64,000 nucleotides of DNA from Microbacteriaceae bacterium VKM Ac-2855 (GTDB taxonomy: Bacteria; Actinomycetota; Actinomycetes; Actinomycetales; Microbacteriaceae). This document shows positions 7,444 to 16,361 of this stretch, piece after piece. The notes under the pieces were generated by a model that saw nothing but the letters and a program-made list of their open reading frames with translations, was not told the DNA's origin and ran no database searches. Numbering within the stretch: the first letter of the stretch is position 1; each line of letters starts with the position of its first letter. The DNA is taken from the NCBI GenBank assembly GCA_013204985.1, contig JABMLG010000006.1, positions 219,330 to 283,329 of the forward strand, written 5' to 3'. Both the position numbers and the translations under genes were made by a program.

Positions 7444-8205
7444 GTGTCCGATGAGAACAGCCCCGCGATCGCCTTCCGCTCCGACGTGACCGTCGAACTC
7501 GTCCGCGCCAGTGCGCATGACTCCGACGTGCTCTTCGCCGCCCGCGTGTCGACGCAGGGTGAGCAGACGCTCGCCGGTGCCCTGCAGGACGCCGACACTC
7601 CCGCCGACGCCGAACTGCAGGCCAAGCGCGATCGCGGCCTGATCAACTACCTCATGCGCGACCGGCACGGTTCGCCGTTCGAACACAACTCGATGACCTT
7701 CTACGTGCAGGCGCCGATCTTCGTCTTCCGCGAGTTCATGCGGCACCGTATCGCCTCCTACAACGAGGAATCGGGTCGCTATCGCGAGCTCAAGCCGGTG
7801 TTCTACGTGCCTGGCCCCGAGCGCAACCTCGTGCAGATCGGCAAGCCCGGTGCGTACGACTTCGTGCCCGGCACTCCCGAGCAGACCGACCTCGTCGTGG
7901 CCGAGACGCAGGCCGCCTCGATCCAGGCGTTCGAGGCGTACCAGCGGATGCTCGCCGCCGGAGTCGCGCGCGAGGTGGCCCGCATCGTGTTGCCGCTGAA
8001 CATCTACTCGTCGATGTACGTCACCCTCAACGCGCGCTCGCTGATGAACTTCCTCTCCTTGCGTACGAAGCACGAGGGCACGACGTTCCCCTCGTTCCCG
8101 CAGCGCGAGATCGAGATGGCCGCCGAGCAGATGGAGACGCACTTCGCCGAGCTCATGCCGCACACCTACGCCGCCTTCAACGGCAACGGCCGCGTCGCCC
8201 CCTGA
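7444..8205 (+). CDS. thyX: FAD-dependent thymidylate synthase
   Basis: ThyX methylates dUMP to dTMP using methylene-tetrahydrofolate, FAD and NADPH. The diagnostic ThyX motif RHRIASYNEESGRY is at residues 100-113, followed by YRELKPVFYVP. The LNARSLMNFLSLRT segment near residue 198 provides conserved dUMP/FAD contacts. At 253 residues it has normal length. The GTG at 7444 begins the conserved region; upstream codons in this frame are shadow sequence. thyX next to dapA and rnj is common in Actinobacteria, but here the AbiEi/DUF559-like gene separates them. Confidence 0.96.
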   Translation: MSDENSPAIAFRSDVTVELVRASAHDSDVLFAARVSTQGEQTLAGALQDADTPADAELQAKRDRGLINYLMRDRHGSPFEHNSMTFYVQAPIFVFREFMRHRIASYNEESGRYRELKPVFYVPGPERNLVQIGKPGAYDFVPGTPEQTDLVVAETQAASIQAFEAYQRMLAAGVAREVARIVLPLNIYSSMYVTLNARSLMNFLSLRTKHEGTTFPSFPQREIEMAAEQMETHFAELMPHTYAAFNGNGRVAP

Positions 8206-8223
8206 CCCCACCCAGCCCGCGTC

Positions 8224-8236
8224 AAATGCAGGAGAT
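8224..8236 (+). repeat. Solitary half-arm copy of the palindromic element
   Basis: AAATGCAGGAGAT, the inner 13 nt of the left arm of the 79-bp element, occurs here 19 bp before the same sequence in the full element. It looks like a remnant or a nested half-copy. Confidence 0.75.
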
Positions 8237-8240
8237 GTGC

Positions 8241-8319
8241 GGAAATGCAGGAGATCGCGGGACTTGCGCCGAATCCGTCCGGATGTAAGCGCATTTCACA
8301 AGGAATCTCCTGCATTTCC
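8241..8319. repeat. 79-bp palindromic element, left copy
   Basis: GGAAATGCAGGAGAT (8241-8255) and its exact reverse complement ATCTCCTGCATTTCC (8305-8319) bound a 49-bp interior. A second element of the same length is at 9432-9510. I align them without gaps at about 60 of 79 identical bases: 30/30 in the arms, with most differences in the right half of the interior. Each could fold into a 15-bp stem. The pair encloses the AbiEi/DUF559-like gene. Confidence 0.9.
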
Positions 8320-8417
8320 CGCACCACCGGCTGCGACCGAGCCGCGCTCGTCGGCGCCTGGCGATTCTTCGATCGCTCCTCCACAGCATCGGATCCGGGA
8401 GTGAGTTCCCACATTCG

Positions 8418-8444
8418 CGCCGCACCCGCTGCGGCGGTGCGGCG
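8418..8444 (+). promoter_or_regulatory. Hairpin just upstream of the AbiEi/DUF559-like gene
   Basis: CGCCGCACC (8418-8426) pairs with GGTGCGGCG (8436-8444), ending 21 nt before the start codon. It may limit translation or transcription of the gene; function is inferred only from position. Confidence 0.4.
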
Positions 8445-8465
8445 TGCAGCCCGAGGCTGCTGTGC

Positions 8466-9329
8466 ATGCGACGAATCGAACGCGACATCACCGAACTCGG
8501 CGGCCTCGCCGCGACGCATCAGCTCCTCGCTCGCGGGCATCACGACCGGTACCTCACCTGGGCAGTGCACGCCGGTGTGGTGATCCGTGTCCGTCAAGGC
8601 TGGTACTGCCTGCCCGACCTGAACGAGACGACCGTCCGCGCCGTCCGGGTCGGCGGACTGGTCGCCTGCACGTCGGCCCTGGCGATGCGGAAGGTGTGGG
8701 TACTGGATGCAGCGCCACTGCACGTCGCGGTTCACGCCAGGGATGCGCGTTTGCGGACATCGATCGACAGGACGGTCCGGCTCGCCGACCAACCGGAATC
8801 CGACGTTGTTGTGCATTGGAGCGCTCGCCGGTTCCGACAGTCGCAACTCGTTCAATCCGTCGAGGAGGCGCTCGTCGAGGTCGTCTCGTGTCAGTCGGCC
8901 GAGTCGGCGTTCGCGTCGATCGAGAGCGCCCTGGAGAAGCGGCTCATCTCCGCCGCTCGCTGGGCGTCGCTCGCTCGCGGATGTCCTGGCTCGCGCATCG
9001 AGGCGATCGGACCCGTCGCCCGAGGTGCGGGAAGCGGTGTCGAGTCGATCTTTCAGCACCGGGCGGCTCACCTTCGTCTCTCGATTCGACGGCAAGTCTG
9101 GATCGAGGGTTTTGCTCGCGTCGATTTCCTGGTGGGGGAGCGCCTGGTCGTCGAGATCCAGAGTCGAAGCCATCACGACCCTTTGGCCGATGCTCGCCGT
9201 GCCGCTCGTTTGAGCGCGCTCGGCTATCGAGTGCTCTTCCTCGGCTACGACGTCGTCATCCACGACTGGCCGTTGGCCGAAGCAGCGCTGGTCGCCGCCG
9301 TCGTTCGTGGCGACCATCTCGCCGCGTGA
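8466..9329 (+). CDS. AbiEi-like winged-helix / DUF559 (Vsr-like) endonuclease-fold protein
   Basis: A 287-residue two-part protein. Residues 1-75 resemble the N-terminal domain of AbiEi-type antitoxins (winged-helix segment through LARGHHDRYLTWAVHAGVVIRVRQGWYCLP). Residues 190-268 resemble DUF559/Vsr-like nucleases, with E193, D220 (ARVDFLVG), E230-x-Q232 (VVEIQSRSHH), H236-H237 and the GYRVLFLG strand. The active-site Lys of PD-(D/E)xK enzymes would be Gln here. No toxin or methylase partner is adjacent. It stands alone between thyX and dapA, is enclosed by two 79-bp palindromic elements, and has more A/T-ending codons than its neighbours, suggesting acquisition. It could be a repair or mobile-element nuclease or an orphan regulator. 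Confidence 0.75.
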   Translation: MRRIERDITELGGLAATHQLLARGHHDRYLTWAVHAGVVIRVRQGWYCLPDLNETTVRAVRVGGLVACTSALAMRKVWVLDAAPLHVAVHARDARLRTSIDRTVRLADQPESDVVVHWSARRFRQSQLVQSVEEALVEVVSCQSAESAFASIESALEKRLISAARWASLARGCPGSRIEAIGPVARGAGSGVESIFQHRAAHLRLSIRRQVWIEGFARVDFLVGERLVVEIQSRSHHDPLADARRAARLSALGYRVLFLGYDVVIHDWPLAEAALVAAVVRGDHLAA

Positions 9330-9431
9330 CCGAACGGGCACTCCTCGCCCCGCACCATCCCGCATTCACCAACCTGCTCCCTCGACTCAGCGGATGCCTC
9401 GCAGCAAACGCCCCGCGGCAAACGCCTCGCC

Positions 9432-9510
9432 GGAAATGCAGGAGATCGCGGGATGTGCGCCGCTCGCATCCGGATGAGAGCGCGTGCGGGCGAGCATCTC
9501 CTGCATTTCC
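9432..9510. repeat. 79-bp palindromic element, right copy
   Basis: GGAAATGCAGGAGAT (9432-9446) and ATCTCCTGCATTTCC (9496-9510) repeat the arms of the element at 8241-8319 exactly, with the same 49-bp spacing. The interior keeps CGCGGGA, TGCGCC and TCCGGATG but is otherwise diverged. It ends 58 bp before the dapA start. Confidence 0.9.
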
Positions 9511-9555
9511 CGTGATGCAGCGGTGAACGCGAGCCGACAGCGCCGGCCGAACCGA

Positions 9556-9561
9556 TACCCT
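9556..9561 (+). promoter_or_regulatory. Putative leaderless -10 box of dapA
   Basis: TACCCT ends 7 nt before the GTG at 9569; no ribosome binding site is visible. Confidence 0.55.
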
Positions 9562-9568
9562 GGACACC

Positions 9569-10546
9569 GTGTCAATTCCGGAGAATCCTTTCGGCCAGGT
9601 GCTGGTCGCCCTCGTCACGCCGTTCACCGCTGATGGTGAGGTCGACTGGGCCGACGTCGAGAAGCACATCGACGACTGCATCAACGCGGGCGCCGACGGC
9701 ATCGTCGTGACCGGTACCACCGGCGAGACGAGCACCCTCACCGACCCCGAGAAGGTCCGGTTGGTCGAGGTGGGCAAGTCCGTCGCCGACGGCCGAGCCA
9801 AGATCATCACCGGCGGCGGATCCAACGAGACCGCCCACGCCATGCAGCTCGCGAAGCAGAGCGAGAAGGCCGGCGCCGACGGCAACATGATCGTCACGCC
9901 CTACTACAACAAGCCCACTCAGGCCGGTGTGCTCACCCACTTCCGGATGATCGCCGACGCGACCGATCTGCCGGTCATCCTGTACGACATCCCCGGCCGC
10001 ACCGGGATCCCCATCATGTACGAGACGATCCTGCGTGCGGCGAAGCACCCGAACATCCTCGCGGTGAAGGATGCCAAGGGCGACCTCTCCGAGGTGAGCC
10101 GCGTGCTCAACCAGACCGACCTGATGTACTTCTGCGGCGACGACGCCAACGTGCTGCCCAGCCTCGCGATAGGGGCCACGGGGCTGATCGGCGTCACGGC
10201 CAACATCACGTCCGCGCCGTATCGCACGATCGTCGACGCCGTGAACGCGGGCGATCTGCACGCCGCCACGAAGGCGCATCAGCAGCTCGAGCCTCTCGTC
10301 CGGGCCGTGATGACGCACATCCCGGGTACCGTCGCGACCAAATACATCCTGCACGGCCTCGGCCGCATCCACTCGCCGCGCGTGCGACTGCCGCTCGTGG
10401 GTCCCGAGGAGTACGAGGCCGCCCTGATCGAGGACGAACTCGGCCTCGTCCGCGACGTCCCTGGCGTCGACTTCAAGAAATTCCGCCCTGACCGCAACGC
10501 CGCCGCCGGTGGCGCGTTGCCGAAGGTCGCGGGCACGACTCGCTGA
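9569..10546 (+). CDS. dapA: 4-hydroxy-tetrahydrodipicolinate synthase
   Basis: DapA condenses pyruvate with aspartate semialdehyde, the first committed step toward diaminopimelate and lysine. The 325-residue TIM barrel shows the GTTGETSTL motif (pyruvate-binding Thr-Thr, about residues 48-56), the catalytic Tyr in VTPYYNKPTQ, DIPGRTG, and the Schiff-base Lys in ILAVKDAKGD near residue 170. The C-terminus is ~25 residues longer than in E. coli. rnj follows 41 bp later and is probably in the same operon. The promoter region begins right after the palindromic element at 9432-9510. Confidence 0.97.
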   Translation: MSIPENPFGQVLVALVTPFTADGEVDWADVEKHIDDCINAGADGIVVTGTTGETSTLTDPEKVRLVEVGKSVADGRAKIITGGGSNETAHAMQLAKQSEKAGADGNMIVTPYYNKPTQAGVLTHFRMIADATDLPVILYDIPGRTGIPIMYETILRAAKHPNILAVKDAKGDLSEVSRVLNQTDLMYFCGDDANVLPSLAIGATGLIGVTANITSAPYRTIVDAVNAGDLHAATKAHQQLEPLVRAVMTHIPGTVATKYILHGLGRIHSPRVRLPLVGPEEYEAALIEDELGLVRDVPGVDFKKFRPDRNAAAGGALPKVAGTTR

Positions 10547-10587
10547 TGCCGCACGAAGCGGCCCACAACTAAAAAAGAGGAGGGCGT

Positions 10588-12264
10588 ATGCCCAACCCCG
10601 TTATCGTCCCCGCCCCGCTCGCAGCCGGAACGCTGCGCATCATTCCGCTCGGCGGTCTCGGTGAGATCGGGCGCAACATGACGACGTTCGAGATCGACGG
10701 CAAGATCCTGATCGTCGACTGCGGCGTGCTCTTCCCCGAAGAGAACCAGCCCGGCGTCGACCTGATCCTGCCCGACTTCACGCCGATCAAGCATCGTCTG
10801 AACGACATCGTCGGCGTTGTGCTCACGCACGGCCACGAGGACCACATCGGCGCCGTGCCGTATCTGCTGCGTCTGAAGAAGGACATCCCGCTGATCGGCT
10901 CCACGCTGACCCTCGCGCTCGTCGAGGCGAAGCTCAAGGAGCACCGGATCAAGCCCTACACCCTCCCGGTGAAGGAGGGCCAGATCGAGAATCTCGGCCC
11001 GTTCGAACTCGAGTTCGTCGCCGTCAACCACTCGATCCCGGATGCGCTGGCCGTCGCGATCATCACGGATGGCGGTTCCGTACTGCACACCGGTGACTTC
11101 AAGATGGATCAGCTGCCGCTCGACGGCCGGATCACCGACCTCCGAGCCTTCGCACGCCTCGGCGAAGAGGGCATCGATCTGTTCATGGTCGACTCCACCA
11201 ACGCCGACGTGCCCGGCTTCACGCCGAACGAGCGCGACATCGGACCCGTGCTCGAGAGCGTTATCGCTCGCGCCCCGCGCCGGGTCATCGTCGCCAGCTT
11301 CTCCAGCCACGTGCACCGTGTGCAGCAGGTGCTCGACGCAGCACACAAGAACGGCCGTCGGGTCGCCCTGCTGGGCCGCTCGATGGTGCGCAACATGACG
11401 ATCGCCGCCGACCTCGGCTATCTCAAGGTTCCGGCGGGCGTGCTCATCGACTTCAAGAAGGCCGGTGACATCCCCGAGGACAAGATCGTCTACATGTCGA
11501 CCGGTTCGCAGGGCGAGCCGATGGCCGTCTTGAGCCGGATGGCGAACCTCGACCACCAGATCGAGCCCGGAGAGGGTGACACCGTCATCCTGGCCTCGAG
11601 CCTGATCCCGGGCAACGAGAACGCGGTCTACCGCGTCATCAACGGGCTGACCAAGCTGGGTGCGACCGTCGTGCACAAGGGCAACGCCAAGGTCCATGTC
11701 TCTGGCCACGCCGCCGCCGGCGAGTTGATCTACTGCTACAACATCCTCAAGCCGCTGAATGTGATGCCGGTACACGGAGAGTTCCGTCATCTCGTCGCCA
11801 ACGCCAAGCTCGCGATGGACACGGGGATCCCTGAAGAGAACACGATCATCGCCGAGGACGGCACCGTGATCGACCTGCTGGACGGCGTCGCCAAGGTGGT
11901 CGGTCAGCTCGATCTCGGTTTCGTCTACGTCGACGGCTCCTCCGTCGGCGAGATCACGGATGCGGACCTCAAGGACCGCATGATCCTCGGCGAAGAGGGC
12001 TTCATCTCGATCATCGTCGTGGTCGAGGCGGGCACGGGCCGCATCGTGGTCGGGCCCGAGATCCACGCGAAGGGCTTCGCCGAGGACGACCGCATCTTCG
12101 ATGAGGTCAAGCCGAAGATCGCCCGGGCGCTCGAGGAGGCCGTGAGCAACGGTACTCGTGACCCGCACGCACTCACGCAGACGGTGCGGCGTACGGTCGG
12201 GCGCTGGGTGAACACCAGCTACCGCCGTCGACCGATGATCGTCCCGCTCGTCATCGAGGCGTGA
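10588..12264 (+). CDS. rnj: Ribonuclease J
   Basis: RNase J is a metallo-beta-lactamase/beta-CASP nuclease with endo- and 5'-3' exonuclease activity in mRNA decay and rRNA maturation. The metal motif HGHEDHIGAVPY is at residues 81-92, further ligands are in the VNHSIPDA and LHTGDFKMD segments, and the beta-CASP region and C-terminal dimerisation domain are complete. The length of 558 residues is typical. GAGGAGGG 5 nt before the ATG is a strong ribosome binding site. It follows dapA as in most Actinobacteria. Confidence 0.96.
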   Translation: MPNPVIVPAPLAAGTLRIIPLGGLGEIGRNMTTFEIDGKILIVDCGVLFPEENQPGVDLILPDFTPIKHRLNDIVGVVLTHGHEDHIGAVPYLLRLKKDIPLIGSTLTLALVEAKLKEHRIKPYTLPVKEGQIENLGPFELEFVAVNHSIPDALAVAIITDGGSVLHTGDFKMDQLPLDGRITDLRAFARLGEEGIDLFMVDSTNADVPGFTPNERDIGPVLESVIARAPRRVIVASFSSHVHRVQQVLDAAHKNGRRVALLGRSMVRNMTIAADLGYLKVPAGVLIDFKKAGDIPEDKIVYMSTGSQGEPMAVLSRMANLDHQIEPGEGDTVILASSLIPGNENAVYRVINGLTKLGATVVHKGNAKVHVSGHAAAGELIYCYNILKPLNVMPVHGEFRHLVANAKLAMDTGIPEENTIIAEDGTVIDLLDGVAKVVGQLDLGFVYVDGSSVGEITDADLKDRMILGEEGFISIIVVVEAGTGRIVVGPEIHAKGFAEDDRIFDEVKPKIARALEEAVSNGTRDPHALTQTVRRTVGRWVNTSYRRRPMIVPLVIEA

Positions 12265-12270
12265 TCGAGC

Positions 12271-12303
12271 CGCGGCCGGTCGCGCACGTTGCGTCCGGCC
12301 GCG
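12271..12303 (+). terminator. GC-rich hairpin after rnj
   Basis: CGCGGCCGG (12271-12279) pairs with CCGGCCGCG (12295-12303) seven nt after the rnj stop. It has no T-tract, which is common in high-GC actinobacteria. Confidence 0.5.
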
Positions 12304-12387
12304 AACCGCCCTCCCGGCGACCTGTAGCGGTCCTGCCCGCCGCCGTGCACTATGGACCTGGGGGATCGCGATACGGATGAGAGGGCG

Positions 12388-12885
12388 ATGACGGCGATGA
12401 CGTACACGATCCGCCCGGCACGACGCGATGACGGTCCCTTCCTCGCCGACATGCTCGTCGAGGCGATGAACTGGAACTGGACCAAGACGCGGGCGCGGGT
12501 CGACGTCCTCGCGGATGAGCAGTCACGGCGTCACGTCGCCGGCTGGCCCCGCCCGGGCGACATCGGGTCCGTCGCCGAATCGCCCGACGGCGATCGAGTC
12601 GGTGCCTGCTGGTTCCGATTGCTGACGGCTCCCGAACCCGGTCACGGCTTCGTGGCCACCGGCGTGCCCGAGCTCACCCTCGGCGTGAAGCCGCTCTGGC
12701 GCGCGCAGGGCGTCGGTCGGGCGCTCCTCCAGGCCGTCCTCGGACAGGCCGCTGCGGCCGGGTACGCACGCATCTCGCTCAGCGTGCATCATGACAACTT
12801 CGCCTCGCGGCTCTACCGCAGCGAGGGCTTTCAGACCATCTCCCGCGAGGCCGACGCCGACACGATGGTCCGCAACCTCCGCTGA
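12388..12885 (+). CDS. GNAT family N-acetyltransferase
   Basis: A ~165-residue GCN5-related acetyltransferase. Motif A reads [21 protein letters not shown], with the Q/R-x-x-G-x-G/A acetyl-CoA loop, and motif B reads [20 protein letters not shown] near the C-terminus. The acceptor substrate is unknown. The start is uncertain: ATGs at 12388 and 12397 are both close to a GAGAGGG stretch, and an upstream ATG at 12352 would add residues with no family character. It stands alone between rnj and ftsK. Confidence 0.85.
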   Translation: MTAMTYTIRPARRDDGPFLADMLVEAMNWNWTKTRARVDVLADEQSRRHVAGWPRPGDIGSVAESPDGDRVGACWFRLLTAPEPGHGFVATGVPELTLGVKPLWRAQGVGRALLQAVLGQAAAAGYARISLSVHHDNFASRLYRSEGFQTISREADADTMVRNLR

Positions 12886-12928
12886 GCTCCGCTCGGCGGT
12901 GCATCCGGCCGATGTCGGAGGCGGAAGG

Positions 12929-12934
12929 TACGGT
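12929..12934 (+). promoter_or_regulatory. Putative leaderless -10 box of ftsK
   Basis: TACGGT ends 7 nt before the ATG at 12942, supporting that start over an in-frame ATG at 12912 that lies upstream of the box. Confidence 0.5.
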
Positions 12935-12941
12935 GTATCGC

Positions 12942-15752
12942 ATGGCGACCCCTACCAAGACGACACCTCGCGGGCGTGCGAACGCGGCGTCCAAGCCGTC
13001 GACGGCTCGCTCGGCGAAGACCCCGACACGCAACACCGCGACGAAGGCCACGGTCGCCTTCGAAAAGCCCGCCGGCCCGTCCCTCCTCACGAAGGCCTGG
13101 CTGGGCGTAGCGCATGTCGTGGGCGGCGCGGCGCGAGCGCTCGGGCCCGAGAAGCTCGCGAAAGAGGAGCGTCGCGACGGAACGCCGTTCTTCATCCTGC
13201 TGCTCGCGATCGCGGGTGCCGTGGTCGAGTGGTTCCTCGCAACGAACGAGGTCGCTCGCGTCTTCGACGCCTGGAGCTTCGGCGGGCTGTTCGGGCGGGT
13301 CGCCTACGTGCTGCCGGTGGTCCTCCTGCTGTTCGCGCTCTGGCTCTTCCGACACCCGAGTTCGGTCCACGACAACGGACGCATCGGGGTCGGCCTCGTT
13401 GTGCTGCTGGTCGCCTCCGCCGGCATCTGCCACGTCTTCCTCGGGCAGCCGCAGCCCGGCCAGGGCATCGATGTCATGGCCGCGGCGGGCGGCGTACTCG
13501 GCTGGCTCTCCGGCGCCCCTCTCGCGGCGATCGCCACCGTCTACGGAGCGACGGCCATCCTGAGCGCGTTCATCGTGCTCTCCGTCTTCATCATCACCAA
13601 GACCCCGCCGCACAAACTCCCCGACCGTCTGCGCGAGTTGTACGGCTACCTCTTCGGCGCCACCCTCGCGGACGCGGAAGAACGCGCCGCCGCCAAGGCG
13701 GAGAAGGCCGCCGCGAAGGAGGCCGCGAAGGCGAGGGCCGATGACGAGGCCGAATCGGCCGACGAGGCCTCCCTGCCGTGGTGGCGCCGAACCGACTCGG
13801 GGCGCGAAGACGACCCCGAGTACAACGATCAGCTCCCGATCGATTCGCTCACCGAGGTGATCGACGACGAACGCTCTCGCGTGCGACCGACGCGTGCCGC
13901 ATTCGACACCCCGATCGAACCGGATCCGGCCACGACGGCGTACCCGACCGCCGCGTCGGCGGACGCATCCGCCGACGCGAACCCGACGACGGCGTACAAC
14001 GAGACGACGGCGTACAACGAGACGGACGTGATCGAGCCGATCGTCACCGAGGCCGTCCAGCCGGCCGCCGACGTCTACTATCCGCCGGAGCCGGTCGCCG
14101 AGCCGGTCGGCGACGGCGCTGGCGATGGCGCCGATGCCGATTTCGAGTCCACGCTCGAGCCCGACGCCGACTACAGCCTGCCCGCCGCCTCCACTCTGGC
14201 GGTCGGCGGGCCGTCGTTGGCCCGTTCCGCCGCGAACGACGACATGGTCCGCGCGATCACGGAAGTGCTCACGCAGTTCAACGTCGATGCCACCGTGACC
14301 GGATTCTCGCGCGGCCCGACGGTCACGCGCTACGAGATCGAGCTCGGCCCGGGCGTCAAGGTCGAACGCGTCACGGCGTTGAGCAAGAACCTCTCGTACG
14401 CGGTCGCGAGCAACGAGGTGCGCATCCTCTCCCCGATCCCGGGCAAGAGCGCGATCGGAGTGGAGATCCCGAATCTCGATCGTGAGAACGTCTCCCTCGG
14501 CGACGTGCTGCGGTCGTCGGCATCGGTGAACAGCACGCATCCGATGACCATCGGCGTCGGGAAGGACGTCGAGGGCGGCTTCGTGGTCGCGAACCTCGCG
14601 AAGATGCCGCACCTGCTCGTCGCCGGTTCGACCGGTTCCGGAAAGTCCAGTTTCGTGAACTCGATGATCACGAGCCTCTTGATGCGCGCGAAACCGCAGG
14701 ACGTGCGGATGGTTCTGATCGACCCCAAGCGGGTCGAGTTGACCATCTACGGCGGGATCCCGCACCTGATCACGCCCATCATCACGAACCCCAAGAAGGC
14801 GGCGGAGGCGCTGCAGTGGGTCGTGAAGGAGATGGACATGCGCTACGACGACCTCGCGTCGTTCGGCTTCCGACACATCGACGACTTCAACAAGGCCGTC
14901 CGCAACAACGAGATCATCCTTCCCGCCGGCAGCAACCGAACGCTCAAGCCCTACCCGTACCTGCTCGTCGTCGTCGACGAGCTCGCCGACCTGATGATGG
15001 TCGCGCCCCGCGACGTCGAGGACAGCATCGTCCGCATCACCCAGCTGGCGCGCGCCTCCGGCATCCACCTCGTGCTCGCGACCCAGCGGCCCAGCGTCGA
15101 TGTCGTCACCGGCCTGATCAAGGCCAACGTGCCGAGCCGGCTCGCCTTCGCCGTGACGAGCGTGACCGACTCCCGTGTCATCCTCGACCAGCCGGGGGCC
15201 GACAAGCTGATCGGTCAAGGCGACGGCCTCTTCCTCCCGATGGGCACCAACAAGCCGATGCGGGTCCAGGGGGCGTGGGTCCGGGAGGACGAGATCACCC
15301 GGGTGGTCGAGCATGTTACCCGGCAGGCGCAGCCCGAGTATCGCCAGGACATCACCGTTCAGGCCGCCCGTAAAGAGGTCGATTCCGACATCGGCGACGA
15401 CCTCGAACTCCTGCTGGCGGCCGCCGAGCTGGTGGTCAGCACGCAGTTCGGGTCCACGTCGATGCTCCAGCGCAAACTCCGCGTCGGTTTCGCCAAGGCC
15501 GGGCGCCTGATGGATCTGCTCGAATCGCGCGAGGTGGTCGGCCCGTCCGAGGGTTCGAAGGCTCGCGACGTCTTGGTCACTGCGGAGCAGCTGCCCGGAG
15601 TTCTGGCGCGGATGCGCGGCGAGGAGCCGGCGAACGACGTCCTCGCGATCCCGGTCGGAACCCCGGTGGCGGTCGACTACAACGACGGTCTCGATGATGA
15701 TGACGACGACGGCGATGGTGAGGACGCCTGGGCGCTCACCGGACGGGACTGA
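12942..15752 (+). CDS. ftsK: DNA translocase FtsK/SpoIIIE family
   Basis: FtsK pumps chromosomal DNA through the division septum and aids dimer resolution. This 936-residue protein has a basic N-terminal tail, about four to five membrane segments (roughly residues 75-215) and an acidic Ala/Asp-rich linker of ~200 residues. The RecA-like motor carries Walker [10 protein letters not shown] near residue 563 and Walker [13 protein letters not shown] near residue 675. A C-terminal winged-helix gamma domain ([22 protein letters not shown] region) follows, then an Asp-rich tail. The linker contains an 18-bp in-frame tandem duplication. pgsA follows immediately, so ftsK-pgsA-cinA form an operon. Confidence 0.96.
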   Translation: MATPTKTTPRGRANAASKPSTARSAKTPTRNTATKATVAFEKPAGPSLLTKAWLGVAHVVGGAARALGPEKLAKEERRDGTPFFILLLAIAGAVVEWFLATNEVARVFDAWSFGGLFGRVAYVLPVVLLLFALWLFRHPSSVHDNGRIGVGLVVLLVASAGICHVFLGQPQPGQGIDVMAAAGGVLGWLSGAPLAAIATVYGATAILSAFIVLSVFIITKTPPHKLPDRLRELYGYLFGATLADAEERAAAKAEKAAAKEAAKARADDEAESADEASLPWWRRTDSGREDDPEYNDQLPIDSLTEVIDDERSRVRPTRAAFDTPIEPDPATTAYPTAASADASADANPTTAYNETTAYNETDVIEPIVTEAVQPAADVYYPPEPVAEPVGDGAGDGADADFESTLEPDADYSLPAASTLAVGGPSLARSAANDDMVRAITEVLTQFNVDATVTGFSRGPTVTRYEIELGPGVKVERVTALSKNLSYAVASNEVRILSPIPGKSAIGVEIPNLDRENVSLGDVLRSSASVNSTHPMTIGVGKDVEGGFVVANLAKMPHLLVAGSTGSGKSSFVNSMITSLLMRAKPQDVRMVLIDPKRVELTIYGGIPHLITPIITNPKKAAEALQWVVKEMDMRYDDLASFGFRHIDDFNKAVRNNEIILPAGSNRTLKPYPYLLVVVDELADLMMVAPRDVEDSIVRITQLARASGIHLVLATQRPSVDVVTGLIKANVPSRLAFAVTSVTDSRVILDQPGADKLIGQGDGLFLPMGTNKPMRVQGAWVREDEITRVVEHVTRQAQPEYRQDITVQAARKEVDSDIGDDLELLLAAAELVVSTQFGSTSMLQRKLRVGFAKAGRLMDLLESREVVGPSEGSKARDVLVTAEQLPGVLARMRGEEPANDVLAIPVGTPVAVDYNDGLDDDDDDGDGEDAWALTGRD
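13985..14020 (+). repeat. 18-bp tandem duplication inside ftsK
   Basis: GACGACGGCGTACAACGA occurs twice back to back (13985-14002 and 14003-14020). It encodes the repeated TTAYNE peptide in the flexible linker. The reading frame is kept, so the effect is only linker length. Confidence 0.9.
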
Positions 15753-16361
15753 GTGGACGCGATGAGCGGGACGAACGCCGTAGCGGCCAAACCGAGCAAT
15801 TGGAATCTGCCCAACGCCATCACGATCGTGCGGATCCTGCTCGCGCCCGTCTTCTTCTGGATGCTTCTGGCCGACGACGGAGCGGATTCGCCGCTGCGCT
15901 ACGCCGCGGCGGTGTTGTTCATCCTCGCCATCGCGACGGACGGGATCGACGGCCACATCGCGCGCAGTCGCAATCTGGTGACCGACCTCGGCAAGCTGCT
16001 CGATCCCATCGCCGACAAGGTGCTCACCGGAGCTGCGCTGGTCGGTCTGTCGATCCTCGCCGAGTTGCCGTGGTGGGTGACGATCGTGATCCTGGTCCGC
16101 GAGATCGGCATCACGGTCTTCCGGATGGCGGTCCTGTCGGACAGGGTCATTCCGGCCTCCCGCGGTGGAAAGCTGAAGACGATCGTCCAATCGGTCGCCA
16201 TCTCGTTGGCGCTGGTTCCGCTGTGGACGATTCTCGGAGACTGGGTGCACTGGTTGAACGGCATCAGCATGACCGCCGCGGTCGTACTCACGGTCGTGAC
16301 GGGAGCGGACTACCTGATCGACGCCTGGCGTCTGAGTCGCAAGGCCAGAGCGAGCGGATGA
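15753..16361 (+). CDS. pgsA: CDP-diacylglycerol-glycerol-3-phosphate 3-phosphatidyltransferase
   Basis: PgsA makes phosphatidylglycerol phosphate from CDP-diacylglycerol and glycerol-3-phosphate in the cytoplasmic membrane. The CDP-alcohol phosphatidyltransferase signature D-x2-D-G-x2-A-R-x8-G-x3-D-x3-D is intact around residues 64-86, with DGIDGHIAR as its core and four to six hydrophobic helices around it. The ~200-residue length is normal. The GTG start abuts the ftsK stop codon; an in-frame ATG at 15762 is an alternative. The stop overlaps the cinA start (ATGA). Confidence 0.94.
   Translation: MDAMSGTNAVAAKPSNWNLPNAITIVRILLAPVFFWMLLADDGADSPLRYAAAVLFILAIATDGIDGHIARSRNLVTDLGKLLDPIADKVLTGAALVGLSILAELPWWVTIVILVREIGITVFRMAVLSDRVIPASRGGKLKTIVQSVAISLALVPLWTILGDWVHWLNGISMTAAVVLTVVTGADYLIDAWRLSRKARASG

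Noticed and set aside
8221..9515. CRISPR array or integron-type array from the repeated 79-bp elements
   Set aside because: There are only two full copies, separated by a gene. There are no regular spacers, cas genes or integrase.
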